The notes under the pieces: generated by a model | What the model saw: only the letters and a program-made list of their open reading frames with translations | The model's database searches: none | Told to the model about the DNA's origin: nothing | Shown here: positions 1-5,124 of the stretch, piece by piece | Position numbering within the stretch: the first letter of the stretch is position 1 | Layout of the letters: each line of letters opens with the position of its first letter | Assembly (NCBI GenBank): GCA_016198945.1 | Contig: JACQHO010000001.1 | Span: 1 to 6,529 of the forward strand | Length of the DNA stretch: 6,529 nucleotides | Source of the DNA: Nitrospirota bacterium | GTDB lineage: Bacteria > Nitrospirota > Nitrospiria > JACQBZ01 | Direction of reading: 5' to 3' | Made by a program: the position numbers and the translations under genes

Positions 1-454
1 ATTCCCGAATGCGGCGGACGGTCTCGGCAAAAATCGCCGATCCGCCGTCGTCCAGCTCATCGCGGTTGACCGAGGTGATCACGGCATGGCGGAGGTTTAG
101 CGCCCGGACGGCCTGCGCGACCCGCCGGGGTTCATCGGCATCCAACGCATCCGGCTTTCCGGTCGTGACGGCGCAAAAACCACAACTCCTCGTGCAGACG
201 TCCCCCAGGATCATGAAGGTTGCCGTCCCCCGGTTCCAGCAGTCCCACAGATTCGGACAGCGGGCCTCTTCGCAGACGGTATGAAGCGCAAGACCGCCCA
301 CCAGGCTTTTCATCTCCCGGTACTGCGGCCCCGGATAGGCCCGCACGCGAAACCAGGGAGGCAATCGGGGAACACGGGGGAGGGATTTTTGATCCGCCCC
401 CGCATTGTGATTGAGGATCGGCAGCGGGCCATGCCTGCCGGCAGGCGGGTTCAT
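1..454 (-). CDS. lipA: Lipoyl synthase LipA (radical SAM), N-terminal part, cut by the window edge
   Basis: LipA inserts two sulfur atoms into octanoyl chains on carrier proteins to make the lipoyl cofactor of 2-oxoacid dehydrogenases and the glycine cleavage system. I translated the leftward strand from ATG 454-452 and got 151 codons open to the edge, about half of a usual ~300-residue LipA. The auxiliary-cluster motif CX4CX5C is at C61, C66 and C72, inside HTVCEEARCPNLWDCW. The radical-SAM motif CX3CX2C is at C87, C91 and C94, inside DVCTRSCGFC. The family block AVITSVNRDELDDGG follows near residue 123. The start is limited by an in-frame TGA at 460-458, which is also the stop of the upstream gene, so the ATG lies 3 bases after it. 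A GAAGAG sequence about 9 bases upstream can act as ribosome site. Residues 1-30 are proline-rich and look unconserved. The short gap implies cotranscription and probable translational coupling with the 74-residue gene. Confidence 0.95.
   Translation of the reverse strand, partial: MNPPAGRHGPLPILNHNAGADQKSLPRVPRLPPWFRVRAYPGPQYREMKSLVGGLALHTVCEEARCPNLWDCWNRGTATFMILGDVCTRSCGFCAVTTGKPDALDADEPRRVAQAVRALNLRHAVITSVNRDELDDGGSAIFAETVRRIRE
433..446. repeat. 14-base perfect palindrome GCCTGCCGGCAGGC inside the start of lipA
   Basis: GCCTGCCGGCAGGC reads the same on both strands and covers codons 3-8 of lipA. In RNA it could form a 5-bp hairpin with a CCGG loop a few bases after the start codon. It may be a dispersed palindromic repeat, a hairpin that slows initiation, or chance in GC-rich DNA. 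Only one copy is present in this window. Confidence 0.5.
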
Positions 455-457
455 GGA

Positions 458-682
458 TCAGATCTCTTCGATAATGGACTCGATCATGTCCTTGTTGATC
501 GAGATGAACGGAATCTTATCGGCGGAGCCGTTGACATGAACATCCGTCAGATTGATGAAGGTCCGCTCCTCTTCGTTTAAAACATCCGAGACGCGTTTCC
601 GCATGGGTGGAATGAGGAGATTTCCTTCATAACTGGCATTCACGGTTCTGACCTTCACACGCACCTTTTTGCCGGTGGCCAT
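458..682 (-). CDS. Small conserved-looking protein of unknown function, 74 aa, upstream of lipA
   Basis: I do not recognise a named function. The 74-residue product has a basic N-terminus (MATGKKVRVKVR), then a likely beta-rich core containing EGNLLIPPMRKRVSDVLN and ERTFINLTDVHVNG, and an acidic end (DMIESIIEEI). There are no cysteines, signal peptide or membrane segment, so it should be cytoplasmic. The reading frame is open further upstream to 745, but I chose ATG 682-680 because an exact AGGAGG at 699-694 precedes it by 11 bases and the translated extension looks like noncoding leader. Its TGA lies 3 bases before the lipA ATG, so the two genes are almost certainly translated from one message. 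A small nucleic-acid-binding or adaptor role is possible from the basic strand pattern, but that is a guess. Confidence 0.8.
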   Translation of the reverse strand: MATGKKVRVKVRTVNASYEGNLLIPPMRKRVSDVLNEEERTFINLTDVHVNGSADKIPFISINKDMIESIIEEI

Positions 683-741
683 GATGGGTTTGTCCTCCTG
701 ACGGTGTGAATAAAGCTCCGCTTGCCTGCCCCCTGCATGGA

Positions 742-770
742 ACAAGACCGGAGGGTCTCTCGATCGTCAA
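742..770 (-). promoter_or_regulatory. Weak candidate promoter in the gap between bS22 and the 74-aa gene
   Basis: On the leftward strand TTGACG (770-765) and TCTTGT (747-742) are separated by 17 bases. The -35 matches consensus at 5 of 6 positions but the -10 at only 3 of 6. It lies in the 104-base gap 683-786, which otherwise shows only a short 5-bp hairpin (745-758) overlapping the -10. It could give the 74-aa gene and lipA their own transcript, or be chance, with read-through from the bS22 promoter. Confidence 0.3.
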
Positions 771-786
771 GCGAATCGTCCCCCGC

Positions 787-882
787 TTACCGCTTCTTGC
801 GCTGGTGACGCATCTTTTTCCGCAGCTTTCGGTATTTGTGCTTCCGCATCTTCTTCCGCCGCTTCTTGACCACTCTGGACAT
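787..882 (-). CDS. Tiny basic ribosomal small-subunit protein, bS22/mS38-like (AURKAIP1/COX24 domain), 31 aa
   Basis: Translation of 882-787 gives 31 residues, almost all Lys/Arg with a few His: it opens MSRVVKKRRKKMRKHKY and ends RHQRKKR before TAA. The pattern of a KKRRKKM block followed by a HKYRKLRKK block is the signature of the AURKAIP1/COX24 family. That family includes mitochondrial mS38 and the ~33-residue bS22 seen in mycobacterial ribosome structures, which sits in small-subunit rRNA near the decoding region. This assignment is from family knowledge, not a search. The start is firm: AAGGAG at 895-890 stands 7 bases before the ATG, and a good promoter lies just upstream. The gene is so short that automated callers often miss it. 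It is the first gene of a probable leftward unit continuing into the 74-aa gene and lipA. Confidence 0.88.
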   Translation of the reverse strand: MSRVVKKRRKKMRKHKYRKLRKKMRHQRKKR

Positions 883-884
883 GG

Positions 885-907
885 ATAATCTCCTTTGGGA
901 GGATTAT
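885..907. promoter_or_regulatory. Inverted repeat over the start-point and ribosome site of the bS22 gene
   Basis: ATAATCTCC (885-893) and GGAGGATTAT (898-907) form a near-perfect dyad of 9 pairs with one bulged G and a TTTG loop. It contains the ribosome site of the bS22 gene (895-890) and touches the -10 box (911-906). If transcription starts near 899, the upstream arm is not fully in the RNA, which favours a DNA operator. A start further upstream would instead allow a hairpin hiding the ribosome site. Confidence 0.5.
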
Positions 908-934
908 TCTAACCGCTTTCGATTTGAAAGGCAA
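906..934 (-). promoter_or_regulatory. Candidate sigma70-type promoter for bS22 (and probably the 74-aa gene and lipA)
   Basis: Leftward strand: -35 TTGCCT at 934-929, 17-base spacer, -10 TAGAAT at 911-906. The expected start is near 899, giving a leader of about 17 bases that keeps the AAGGAG at 895-890. It lies in the 85-base gap after the usp stop codon, so bS22 need not depend on usp transcription. Confidence 0.55.
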
Positions 935-967
935 ATGGGAAATCGTTCGCGCGATCCCGCCGCGGCT

Positions 968-1915
968 TCACCCCCGGCCTCGGGGAACGGCGCGCCGCTT
1001 CGCCGGGGGCTTCTCTCGGACCAGAAGGACCGGGCAGGCGCCGTACTCGATCACCTTGAGCGGAACGCTTCCGAGGAAGAAGCGCCGGACGGCCGAGCTG
1101 CCGCTGGCTCCCATCACGACGATGTCGTGGTCCTTGGCCTCATCGATAATCACCTCGGACGGACGGCCGACGCGCGCCTTGATCTTGGCCTGGATCCCCA
1201 TCTGGGCCAGAATCATCTCGGCCCGCCGAACCTGTTCCTGCGCGGCCCGCAGGCCCTCCTCCTCCGGGGCGACGGACAATATCGTCACCCGCGCGTTCAA
1301 GGCCTGCGCGATCTGGGCACCGAACAGCTCGGCCTTCTCGGCCAGGCCGGAGCCGTCCGTGCAGACGAGAAAGTTGTGGCCCTTGCGGATATTCTTGGCG
1401 ATCAGGACGGAACAGGGAGCGAACTCGGCAATGCGGGTCGCCGTGCTCCCGACAAAATAACTGGCAAACCCCTGGTGCCCCCGGGACCCCGTCAGGATCA
1501 AGTCATACCGCCCCCGGCCGGCCTCCGTCAGAATCTCCTCGGCCGATTCGCCTTCGCGAAGCTTCAGGCGGACGCGTTCCGGGCGGCGGCCGATGCGATG
1601 CAGCTCGACGCCCCCTTCGGCCGATTCCCGGAACGTGTGGCGCACGTCGGTCTCGCCCTCCGGCAACGGAGACGCCAGACCCGCCTCGCCCAGGATCGTC
1701 TTGGCCCGCTTCAGGTATTCGACGCCCGGAACGCTCAGATCCCATTCACCCGTTTTCCTGCGCGCCGTCGTCCGATGGATCGAGTCCCCTCCGGCGGCCT
1801 TCGGGCGGACGAATAGGACCGTCACATCGGCGTCGAGTTCATGCGCGAATTTCGCGCCGAAACGAATCGCCTCCTCGGCAAACGGCTGGCCGTCGGTGCA
1901 CATTAATATTTTCAT
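968..1915 (-). CDS. Tandem universal stress protein (two UspA domains), 315 aa
   Basis: The protein has two UspA folds in tandem. Domain 1 (about 1-175) starts MKILMCTDG, with the strand-end aspartate, and carries the nucleotide-binding loop G-2X-G-9X-G-S at G143, G146 and G156. Domain 2 (about 180-302) starts NFLVCTDGSG and carries the same loop at G269, G272 and G282. Both domains therefore look able to bind ATP, unlike many tandem Usps in which one loop has decayed. Domain 1 is longer than usual, with extra sequence around 40-70 and 85-115. The end (PPAKRRAVPRGRG) is a basic tail. No membrane segment or signal is seen, so it is cytoplasmic. A GGGAG stands about 6 bases before ATG 1915. Such proteins are typically induced by stress or starvation and their exact partner is usually unknown; no neighbour here reveals one. 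It has its own candidate promoter and is divergent from the lipoprotein-nadB unit. Confidence 0.93.
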   Translation of the reverse strand: MKILMCTDGQPFAEEAIRFGAKFAHELDADVTVLFVRPKAAGGDSIHRTTARRKTGEWDLSVPGVEYLKRAKTILGEAGLASPLPEGETDVRHTFRESAEGGVELHRIGRRPERVRLKLREGESAEEILTEAGRGRYDLILTGSRGHQGFASYFVGSTATRIAEFAPCSVLIAKNIRKGHNFLVCTDGSGLAEKAELFGAQIAQALNARVTILSVAPEEEGLRAAQEQVRRAEMILAQMGIQAKIKARVGRPSEVIIDEAKDHDIVVMGASGSSAVRRFFLGSVPLKVIEYGACPVLLVREKPPAKRRAVPRGRG

Positions 1916-1999
1916 GACGGACTCCCGGCCGCCATCCGCCGTCTCCGGCCGATGATCGGCGAATCGCTGATGAAGAAACGGAACCTCTCGATGGGATGT

Positions 2000-2028
2000 T
2001 TCCTAACACACCGTTCGGGGGTTGTCAA
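2000..2028 (-). promoter_or_regulatory. Candidate promoter for the tandem usp gene
   Basis: Leftward strand: consensus -35 TTGACA at 2028-2023, 17-base spacer, and a poor -10 TAGGAA at 2005-2000 (3 of 6). A start near 1993 gives a leader of about 78 bases. A perfect -35 with a weak -10 is the kind of promoter that often needs an activator. The leader contains a 13-base palindrome, GCCGATGATCGGC (1948-1960), of unknown meaning. Confidence 0.45.
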
Positions 2029-2045
2029 GCCCCATCCCGTCGGCC

Positions 2046-2074
2046 TTGACCTTTCCGAGGGCTGACCGTATAAT
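2046..2074 (+). promoter_or_regulatory. Strong sigma70-type promoter directly abutting the lipoprotein ATG
   Basis: TTGACC at 2046-2051, 17-base spacer, exact TATAAT at 2069-2074. Only GCCCCC (2075-2080) separates the -10 from ATG 2081, so the predicted start is at or within a base or two of the A of ATG. No purine-rich ribosome site can be transcribed. The -35 is 17 bases from the -35 of the opposing usp promoter, so the two polymerases would compete for space. Confidence 0.7.
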
Positions 2075-2080
2075 GCCCCC

Positions 2081-2551
2081 ATGTCGGCGATAAAAAACGG
2101 TTTAAGGCTCACCGCCCTGATCGGCGCGCTTTTCATCCTGTCCGGATGCGAGCATCCGCCGGTCAAACCCACGGAAGATTCGAAGCGCCTGCACCAGATC
2201 GATGCCTTCGTCGAAAACCTGCGCGTGACCTACGAGGGCAGGAACTATCAAGCCTTTTCATCGCTGTATCCCGGAGACCGCCCGGAGGATCTTCGAACGA
2301 TCGCCGCCTTCATGGATTCCGCGACTTCGCCCCGCCTGGATTTCCTGATCGACCGGATCGTCCTTCAGGAGGACACCGTCCGGGTCGCGCTTCATTGGGA
2401 ATTTCGCTGGAGTTCGGATGCGGCCGGCGCGGTGAAACAACGCGGCAACGCCCTCTTTCGTCTGGCCGGAAAATCCGACCTGCGCCTTGAAACGATCGAA
2501 GGCGACAACCCCTTTACGGCCTCCGCGTCCGACCGGATCTCCCGACCATGA
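2081..2551 (+). CDS. Small outer-membrane lipoprotein, 156 aa, possibly NTF2-like; upstream of nadB
   Basis: Residues 1-22 are a lipoprotein signal: a short basic start (K5, R9), a hydrophobic run LTALIGALFIL, and lipobox L20-S21-G22-C23. The mature protein would begin at C23, be lipidated and cleaved by signal peptidase II. E24 rather than Asp at +2 fits sorting to the outer membrane. The ~130-residue mature part has an alpha start (RLHQIDAFVENLRVTYEGRN), a YPGDRPEDL segment, then beta strands (DFLIDRIVLQEDTVRVALHWEFRW, quoted here only as residues ~88-111) and FRLAGKSDLRLETIEGDNPF. A helix followed by curved strands ending in a 'ligand-box' type segment resembles NTF2/SnoaL-like folds, but I cannot confirm this. 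The function is unknown. The ATG is fixed by the signal peptide and by the promoter ending 6 bases before it. The stop overlaps the nadB start as ATGA (2548-2551). Confidence 0.85.
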   Translation: MSAIKNGLRLTALIGALFILSGCEHPPVKPTEDSKRLHQIDAFVENLRVTYEGRNYQAFSSLYPGDRPEDLRTIAAFMDSATSPRLDFLIDRIVLQEDTVRVALHWEFRWSSDAAGAVKQRGNALFRLAGKSDLRLETIEGDNPFTASASDRISRP

Positions 2552-4167
2552 CCCCCCTTTCTCCACGCGATCCCGCGGTTGAGACCACTGATTACCTCGT
2601 GATCGGAAGCGGCATTGCCGGTCTTCGGGCCGCGATTGAGCTCGCGCCGCACGGCCGGGTTTTGATCGTGAACAAAGGGAATCCGCCGGAAAGCGCCTCG
2701 GAATTTGCCCAGGGCGGAATCGCGGTCGTTCTCGACCCGGCGGACAGTGTCGAGGCGCATATGGCCGACACGCTGCAGGCCGGCAAGGGCTTCTGCCGAC
2801 CGGAGGCGGTCGAGGTTCTGGTCAAAGAAGGGCCGGACCGGGTCCGGGAATTGATTCGGTGGGGCGCTCGATTCGACCGGGAGCAGGATCGATATATCCT
2901 GGCGAAAGAGGCCGCCCACCGCTCCGCGCGGATCCTGCGGGCACAGGGCGACGCCACCGGGACCGAGATCATGCGCGCACTGCTGGCAAAGGCCCGACAG
3001 TTTCAATCCATCCAATGGCTGGTCCGCCATTTCACGGCCGAGCTGATTGTGGAGAAGGAGCGATGCATAGGGGCCGTGCTGCTGGACGGCTCCGGCGGCG
3101 TCCGGGCGATCGGCGCCGGGGCCGTCGTGCTGGCCACCGGCGGCGCAGGTCAAGTTTATTCCCGCACCACCAATCCTCCCGTCGCAACGGGAGACGGGAT
3201 GGCGATGGCCTACCGCGGCGGTTGCGTGCTCGATGACATGGAATTCGTGCAGTTCCATCCGACGGCGCTCGTGCTCCCGAACGCCCCCGCGTTTCTGCTG
3301 ACCGAAGCCATGCGGGGGGAAGGGGCGATCCTCCGGAATCTGCGGGGCGAGGCCTTTATGAAGCGGTACGACCCGGCCGCCGAGCTGGCCACGCGGGACA
3401 TCGTCAGCCGGGCGATCTGGAAGGAAATGCAAGACGGCAAAACATCCCATGTTTTTCTGGACGTCACCCATTTGAACCCCGCCTTCATCCGTGAACGGTT
3501 CCCGACCATCACGCAGACCTGCCTGCGGCACGGCCTGGACATCACCCGGACCCCCATTCCGGTCGCGCCCAGCGCCCATTTCATGATCGGTGGAGCCCGA
3601 ACCTCCCTGACTGGGACCACATCGGTCGACGGTTTGTACGCCGCGGGCGAAGTCGCCTGCAGCGGAATTCACGGAGCGAACCGGCTGGCGAGCAATTCCT
3701 TATTGGAAGGACTGGTCTTCGGAGCCCGGGCGGGCGCGGGGATCCTCGCCTCTTTTTCGGAAGGGGCGGTCGAGCCGGGAGCCTTTCAATCCGCGCTGGC
3801 CAAACGGCTGCCGGAATGGCTCACGCCGTCCTCCGTCTTCCCGACCGAGCTCGCGGCCGCGACGCAACAGTTGAAAGAGACGATGTGGAATCGATCCGGA
3901 ATCGTTCGAGACCGGGCTTCGCTCACCGAGGCGTTAAAGCAGTTGGAACGATGGGAACCGCTCCTGTCCGCGCCCATCGCTTCCCCATCGGAGGGGGAAT
4001 TCAAGAATTTAGTGACGGTGGCTTTGTTGATCGTGCGGGCGGCCTTGTTGAGGAAAAACAGCGTCGGCGCTCATTACCGCTCGGACGACCCTGCGCCGGA
4101 CCGATCCCCCGAACCCCGTCATATCGCATTCCGGCAGTCCGATCATCCAACGGGCTATTGGGCGTAG
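2548..4167 (+). CDS. nadB: L-aspartate oxidase NadB, 539 aa
   Basis: NadB is an FAD enzyme that oxidises L-aspartate to iminoaspartate, which NadA condenses with dihydroxyacetone phosphate to make quinolinate for NAD. The length is typical. The N-terminal dinucleotide fold is at 17-26 (LVIGSGIAGL), followed by the family block SEFAQGGIAVV near 51-61. Residues matching the known E. coli catalytic set are all present: E121 (KEAAH), H237 (FVQFHPT), E253 (TEAMRGEGA), R283 (ATRDIVSRAI) and H344 (PSAHFMIGG). A second FAD contact block, GANRLASNSLLEGLVFG, is at 376-392. The helical C-terminal domain ends with the usual LRKNSVGAHYRSD. No signal peptide is seen, so it is cytoplasmic. The start overlaps the lipoprotein stop as ATGA with no strong ribosome site, so translation probably depends on reinitiation. 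nadA and nadC are not in the window. The 3' end overlaps the opposing transglycosylase gene by 13 bases. Confidence 0.97.
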   Translation: MTPLSPRDPAVETTDYLVIGSGIAGLRAAIELAPHGRVLIVNKGNPPESASEFAQGGIAVVLDPADSVEAHMADTLQAGKGFCRPEAVEVLVKEGPDRVRELIRWGARFDREQDRYILAKEAAHRSARILRAQGDATGTEIMRALLAKARQFQSIQWLVRHFTAELIVEKERCIGAVLLDGSGGVRAIGAGAVVLATGGAGQVYSRTTNPPVATGDGMAMAYRGGCVLDDMEFVQFHPTALVLPNAPAFLLTEAMRGEGAILRNLRGEAFMKRYDPAAELATRDIVSRAIWKEMQDGKTSHVFLDVTHLNPAFIRERFPTITQTCLRHGLDITRTPIPVAPSAHFMIGGARTSLTGTTSVDGLYAAGEVACSGIHGANRLASNSLLEGLVFGARAGAGILASFSEGAVEPGAFQSALAKRLPEWLTPSSVFPTELAAATQQLKETMWNRSGIVRDRASLTEALKQLERWEPLLSAPIASPSEGEFKNLVTVALLIVRAALLRKNSVGAHYRSDDPAPDRSPEPRHIAFRQSDHPTGYWA

Positions 4168-4895
4168 GCCACCCGGTAGCGCCGGGTATCCTGATATTGT
4201 TCCGGGATGTTGGTATAGATCACATGGCCGCCGGAGGAGAGGATTTTATAAACCGGCTTCCGGGATGCCTCTTTTCCCCGATAGGTTTTATAAGCCGCCA
4301 TGACTTTCCGAATATACTGGTGGGTTTTTTCGATGGGCGGGACCCGGCCGTACGTCTCGACCCTTTTCGCCCCGGCATGATAGGCCGCCAGGGTCAGCGT
4401 CAGATCGCCGTCGAAACGGCTCAGGAGGGAACTCAGATGTTTCACCCCGCCGGAGATATTCTCGGTCGGGTTGAACGGGTTTTGCACGTCCAGTGTGGAG
4501 GCCGTGGCCGGCATCAGCTGCATCAGCCCCATCGCCCCGGCATTCGAAAGGGCCTGCGGGTTAAAATCGGACTCGACCTTGATGACGGCCTTGACCAGCG
4601 CCGGGTCCACGCGATAACGGCGGGAAGCGCTCAGGATCATCTGGTGGAGTTCCTGGGAACCGATCGGAATCACGGGGGCCGGATGTTGCATTCGCCGGTA
4701 ACGCGGATCGGTCGGCACATTCGAAAAGTGAATCACGCCGCGGCCGTCCACAAACTGATAAACCTCACCCCAGGCCGGGCCGCCATTTGACGCCATTCCA
4801 ACGATCATGAAGGCCGCAATCCATAAAGTCCGGCGGCCTCCCTTGATCCGGAGGGCAGAATTTGTTGATCCCATGGAACAACTTGCCGACGGCAT
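4155..4895 (-). CDS. Secreted lytic transglycosylase (SLT family) with a DUF4124-like N-terminal segment, 246 aa
   Basis: The protein should cleave peptidoglycan glycan strands non-hydrolytically in the periplasm. Residues 1-43 form a Sec signal: basic RIKGGRR, hydrophobic TLWIAAFMIVGM, likely cut after AWG (41-43). Next comes a DUF4124-like segment, EVYQFVDGRGVIHFSNVPTD (44-63). The SLT domain spans about 82-206, with catalytic E108 in VIKVESDFN, then GAMGLMQLMPATA (121-132), a GGVKHL helix, and AAYHAG (170-175), where many relatives have AYNAG. The C-terminal tail (214-246) has VYKILSSGGHVIYTNIPEQY, which resembles the N-terminal DUF4124-like segment. The frame stays open to an ATG at 4931, but that lies upstream of the -10 box. 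I chose ATG 4895, which has GGGGAG 10 bases before it. ATG 4874 is a plausible shorter start. The gene is divergent from hsp20 and convergent with nadB. Confidence 0.92.
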   Translation of the reverse strand: MPSASCSMGSTNSALRIKGGRRTLWIAAFMIVGMASNGGPAWGEVYQFVDGRGVIHFSNVPTDPRYRRMQHPAPVIPIGSQELHQMILSASRRYRVDPALVKAVIKVESDFNPQALSNAGAMGLMQLMPATASTLDVQNPFNPTENISGGVKHLSSLLSRFDGDLTLTLAAYHAGAKRVETYGRVPPIEKTHQYIRKVMAAYKTYRGKEASRKPVYKILSSGGHVIYTNIPEQYQDTRRYRVAYAQ

Positions 4896-4921
4896 GGCCC
4901 TTTCTCTCCCCAGGTGATATA

Positions 4922-4950
4922 AAGATAACATCCAACCCGGACCGTGTCAA
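4922..4950 (-). promoter_or_regulatory. Candidate promoter for the lytic transglycosylase
   Basis: Leftward strand: consensus -35 TTGACA at 4950-4945, 17-base spacer, -10 TATCTT at 4927-4922 (4 of 6). The start would be near 4915, leaving about a 20-base leader that contains the GGGGAG ribosome site. This excludes the upstream ATG at 4931 as the start of translation. Confidence 0.55.
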
Positions 4951-4991
4951 TGCGCAAGTGCGGCCTGGAGGGCCGTTCCGAGACATCAAAC

Positions 4992-5020
4992 TTGACTGTA
5001 CAATGCGGTGATTTTATAAT
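4992..5020 (+). promoter_or_regulatory. Strong sigma70-type promoter for hsp20-clpB
   Basis: TTGACT at 4992-4997, 17-base spacer, exact TATAAT at 5015-5020. The expected start is near 5027, giving a leader of about 98 bases. No sigma32-type elements, CIRCE repeat or HspR-type repeat is visible nearby. This -35 and that of the divergent transglycosylase promoter are 41 bases apart. Confidence 0.7.
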
Positions 5021-5026
5021 ACGCGC

Positions 5027-5124
5027 ATATTCCACCGACCGGCTGACTGCGGATTGCAGCAAACCTTCGCCCGATGAGCTCGGTCGATTGACTGTCGCTG
5101 ATCGCGATTTGAAAGGAGCATGCC
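5027..5124 (+). promoter_or_regulatory. Structured 5' leader of hsp20, possible RNA thermometer or regulator site
   Basis: CGACCG (5036-5041) and CGGTCG (5081-5086) can close a long stem. CTGC/GCAG (5047-5050/5056-5059) can form an inner hairpin. CCGA/TCGG (5071-5074/5081-5084, the right arm shared with the outer stem) is an alternative to the outer stem. GTCGC/GCGAT (5094-5098/5104-5108) makes a short hairpin just before the ribosome site AAAGGAG (5112-5118). Only weak 4-bp pairings with the ribosome site are seen (CCTT at 5064-5067, GCTC at 5078-5081), so a thermometer role is speculative. Confidence 0.3.

Noticed and set aside
683..745. Upstream extension of the 74-aa protein to 95 aa
   Set aside because: The extra 21 residues run through the AGGAGG ribosome site and look like translated leader; the 682 start has the good ribosome site.
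745..758. AGACC/GGTCT hairpin between bS22 and the 74-aa gene, as an attenuator or terminator
   Set aside because: Only 5 bp, followed by TGTT rather than a T-tract; chance is the simplest reading.
937..958. Hairpin GGGATCG/CGATTTCCC after the usp stop, as a terminator
   Set aside because: The 7-bp stem has a two-base bulge and no T-run follows, so it is not a convincing intrinsic terminator.
836..1816. Long rightward open frame opposite the usp gene
   Set aside because: It reads as low-complexity Arg/Gly/Leu sequence with no family motif and no ribosome site, and it lies antisense to a protein with two intact Usp motifs. It is a GC-rich shadow.
1948..1960. GCCGATGATCGGC palindrome in the usp leader as an operator
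   Set aside because: It is a single copy in GC-rich DNA, about 30 bases downstream of the predicted start, with no second site and no recognised regulator.
2392..3672. 426-codon leftward open frame inside nadB
   Set aside because: It is antisense to conserved NadB catalytic blocks and has no recognisable domain. It is an expected artefact of high GC at third codon positions.
4896..4931. Transglycosylase start at ATG 4931
   Set aside because: That ATG lies between the -35 and -10 boxes of the candidate promoter and would not be in the transcript.
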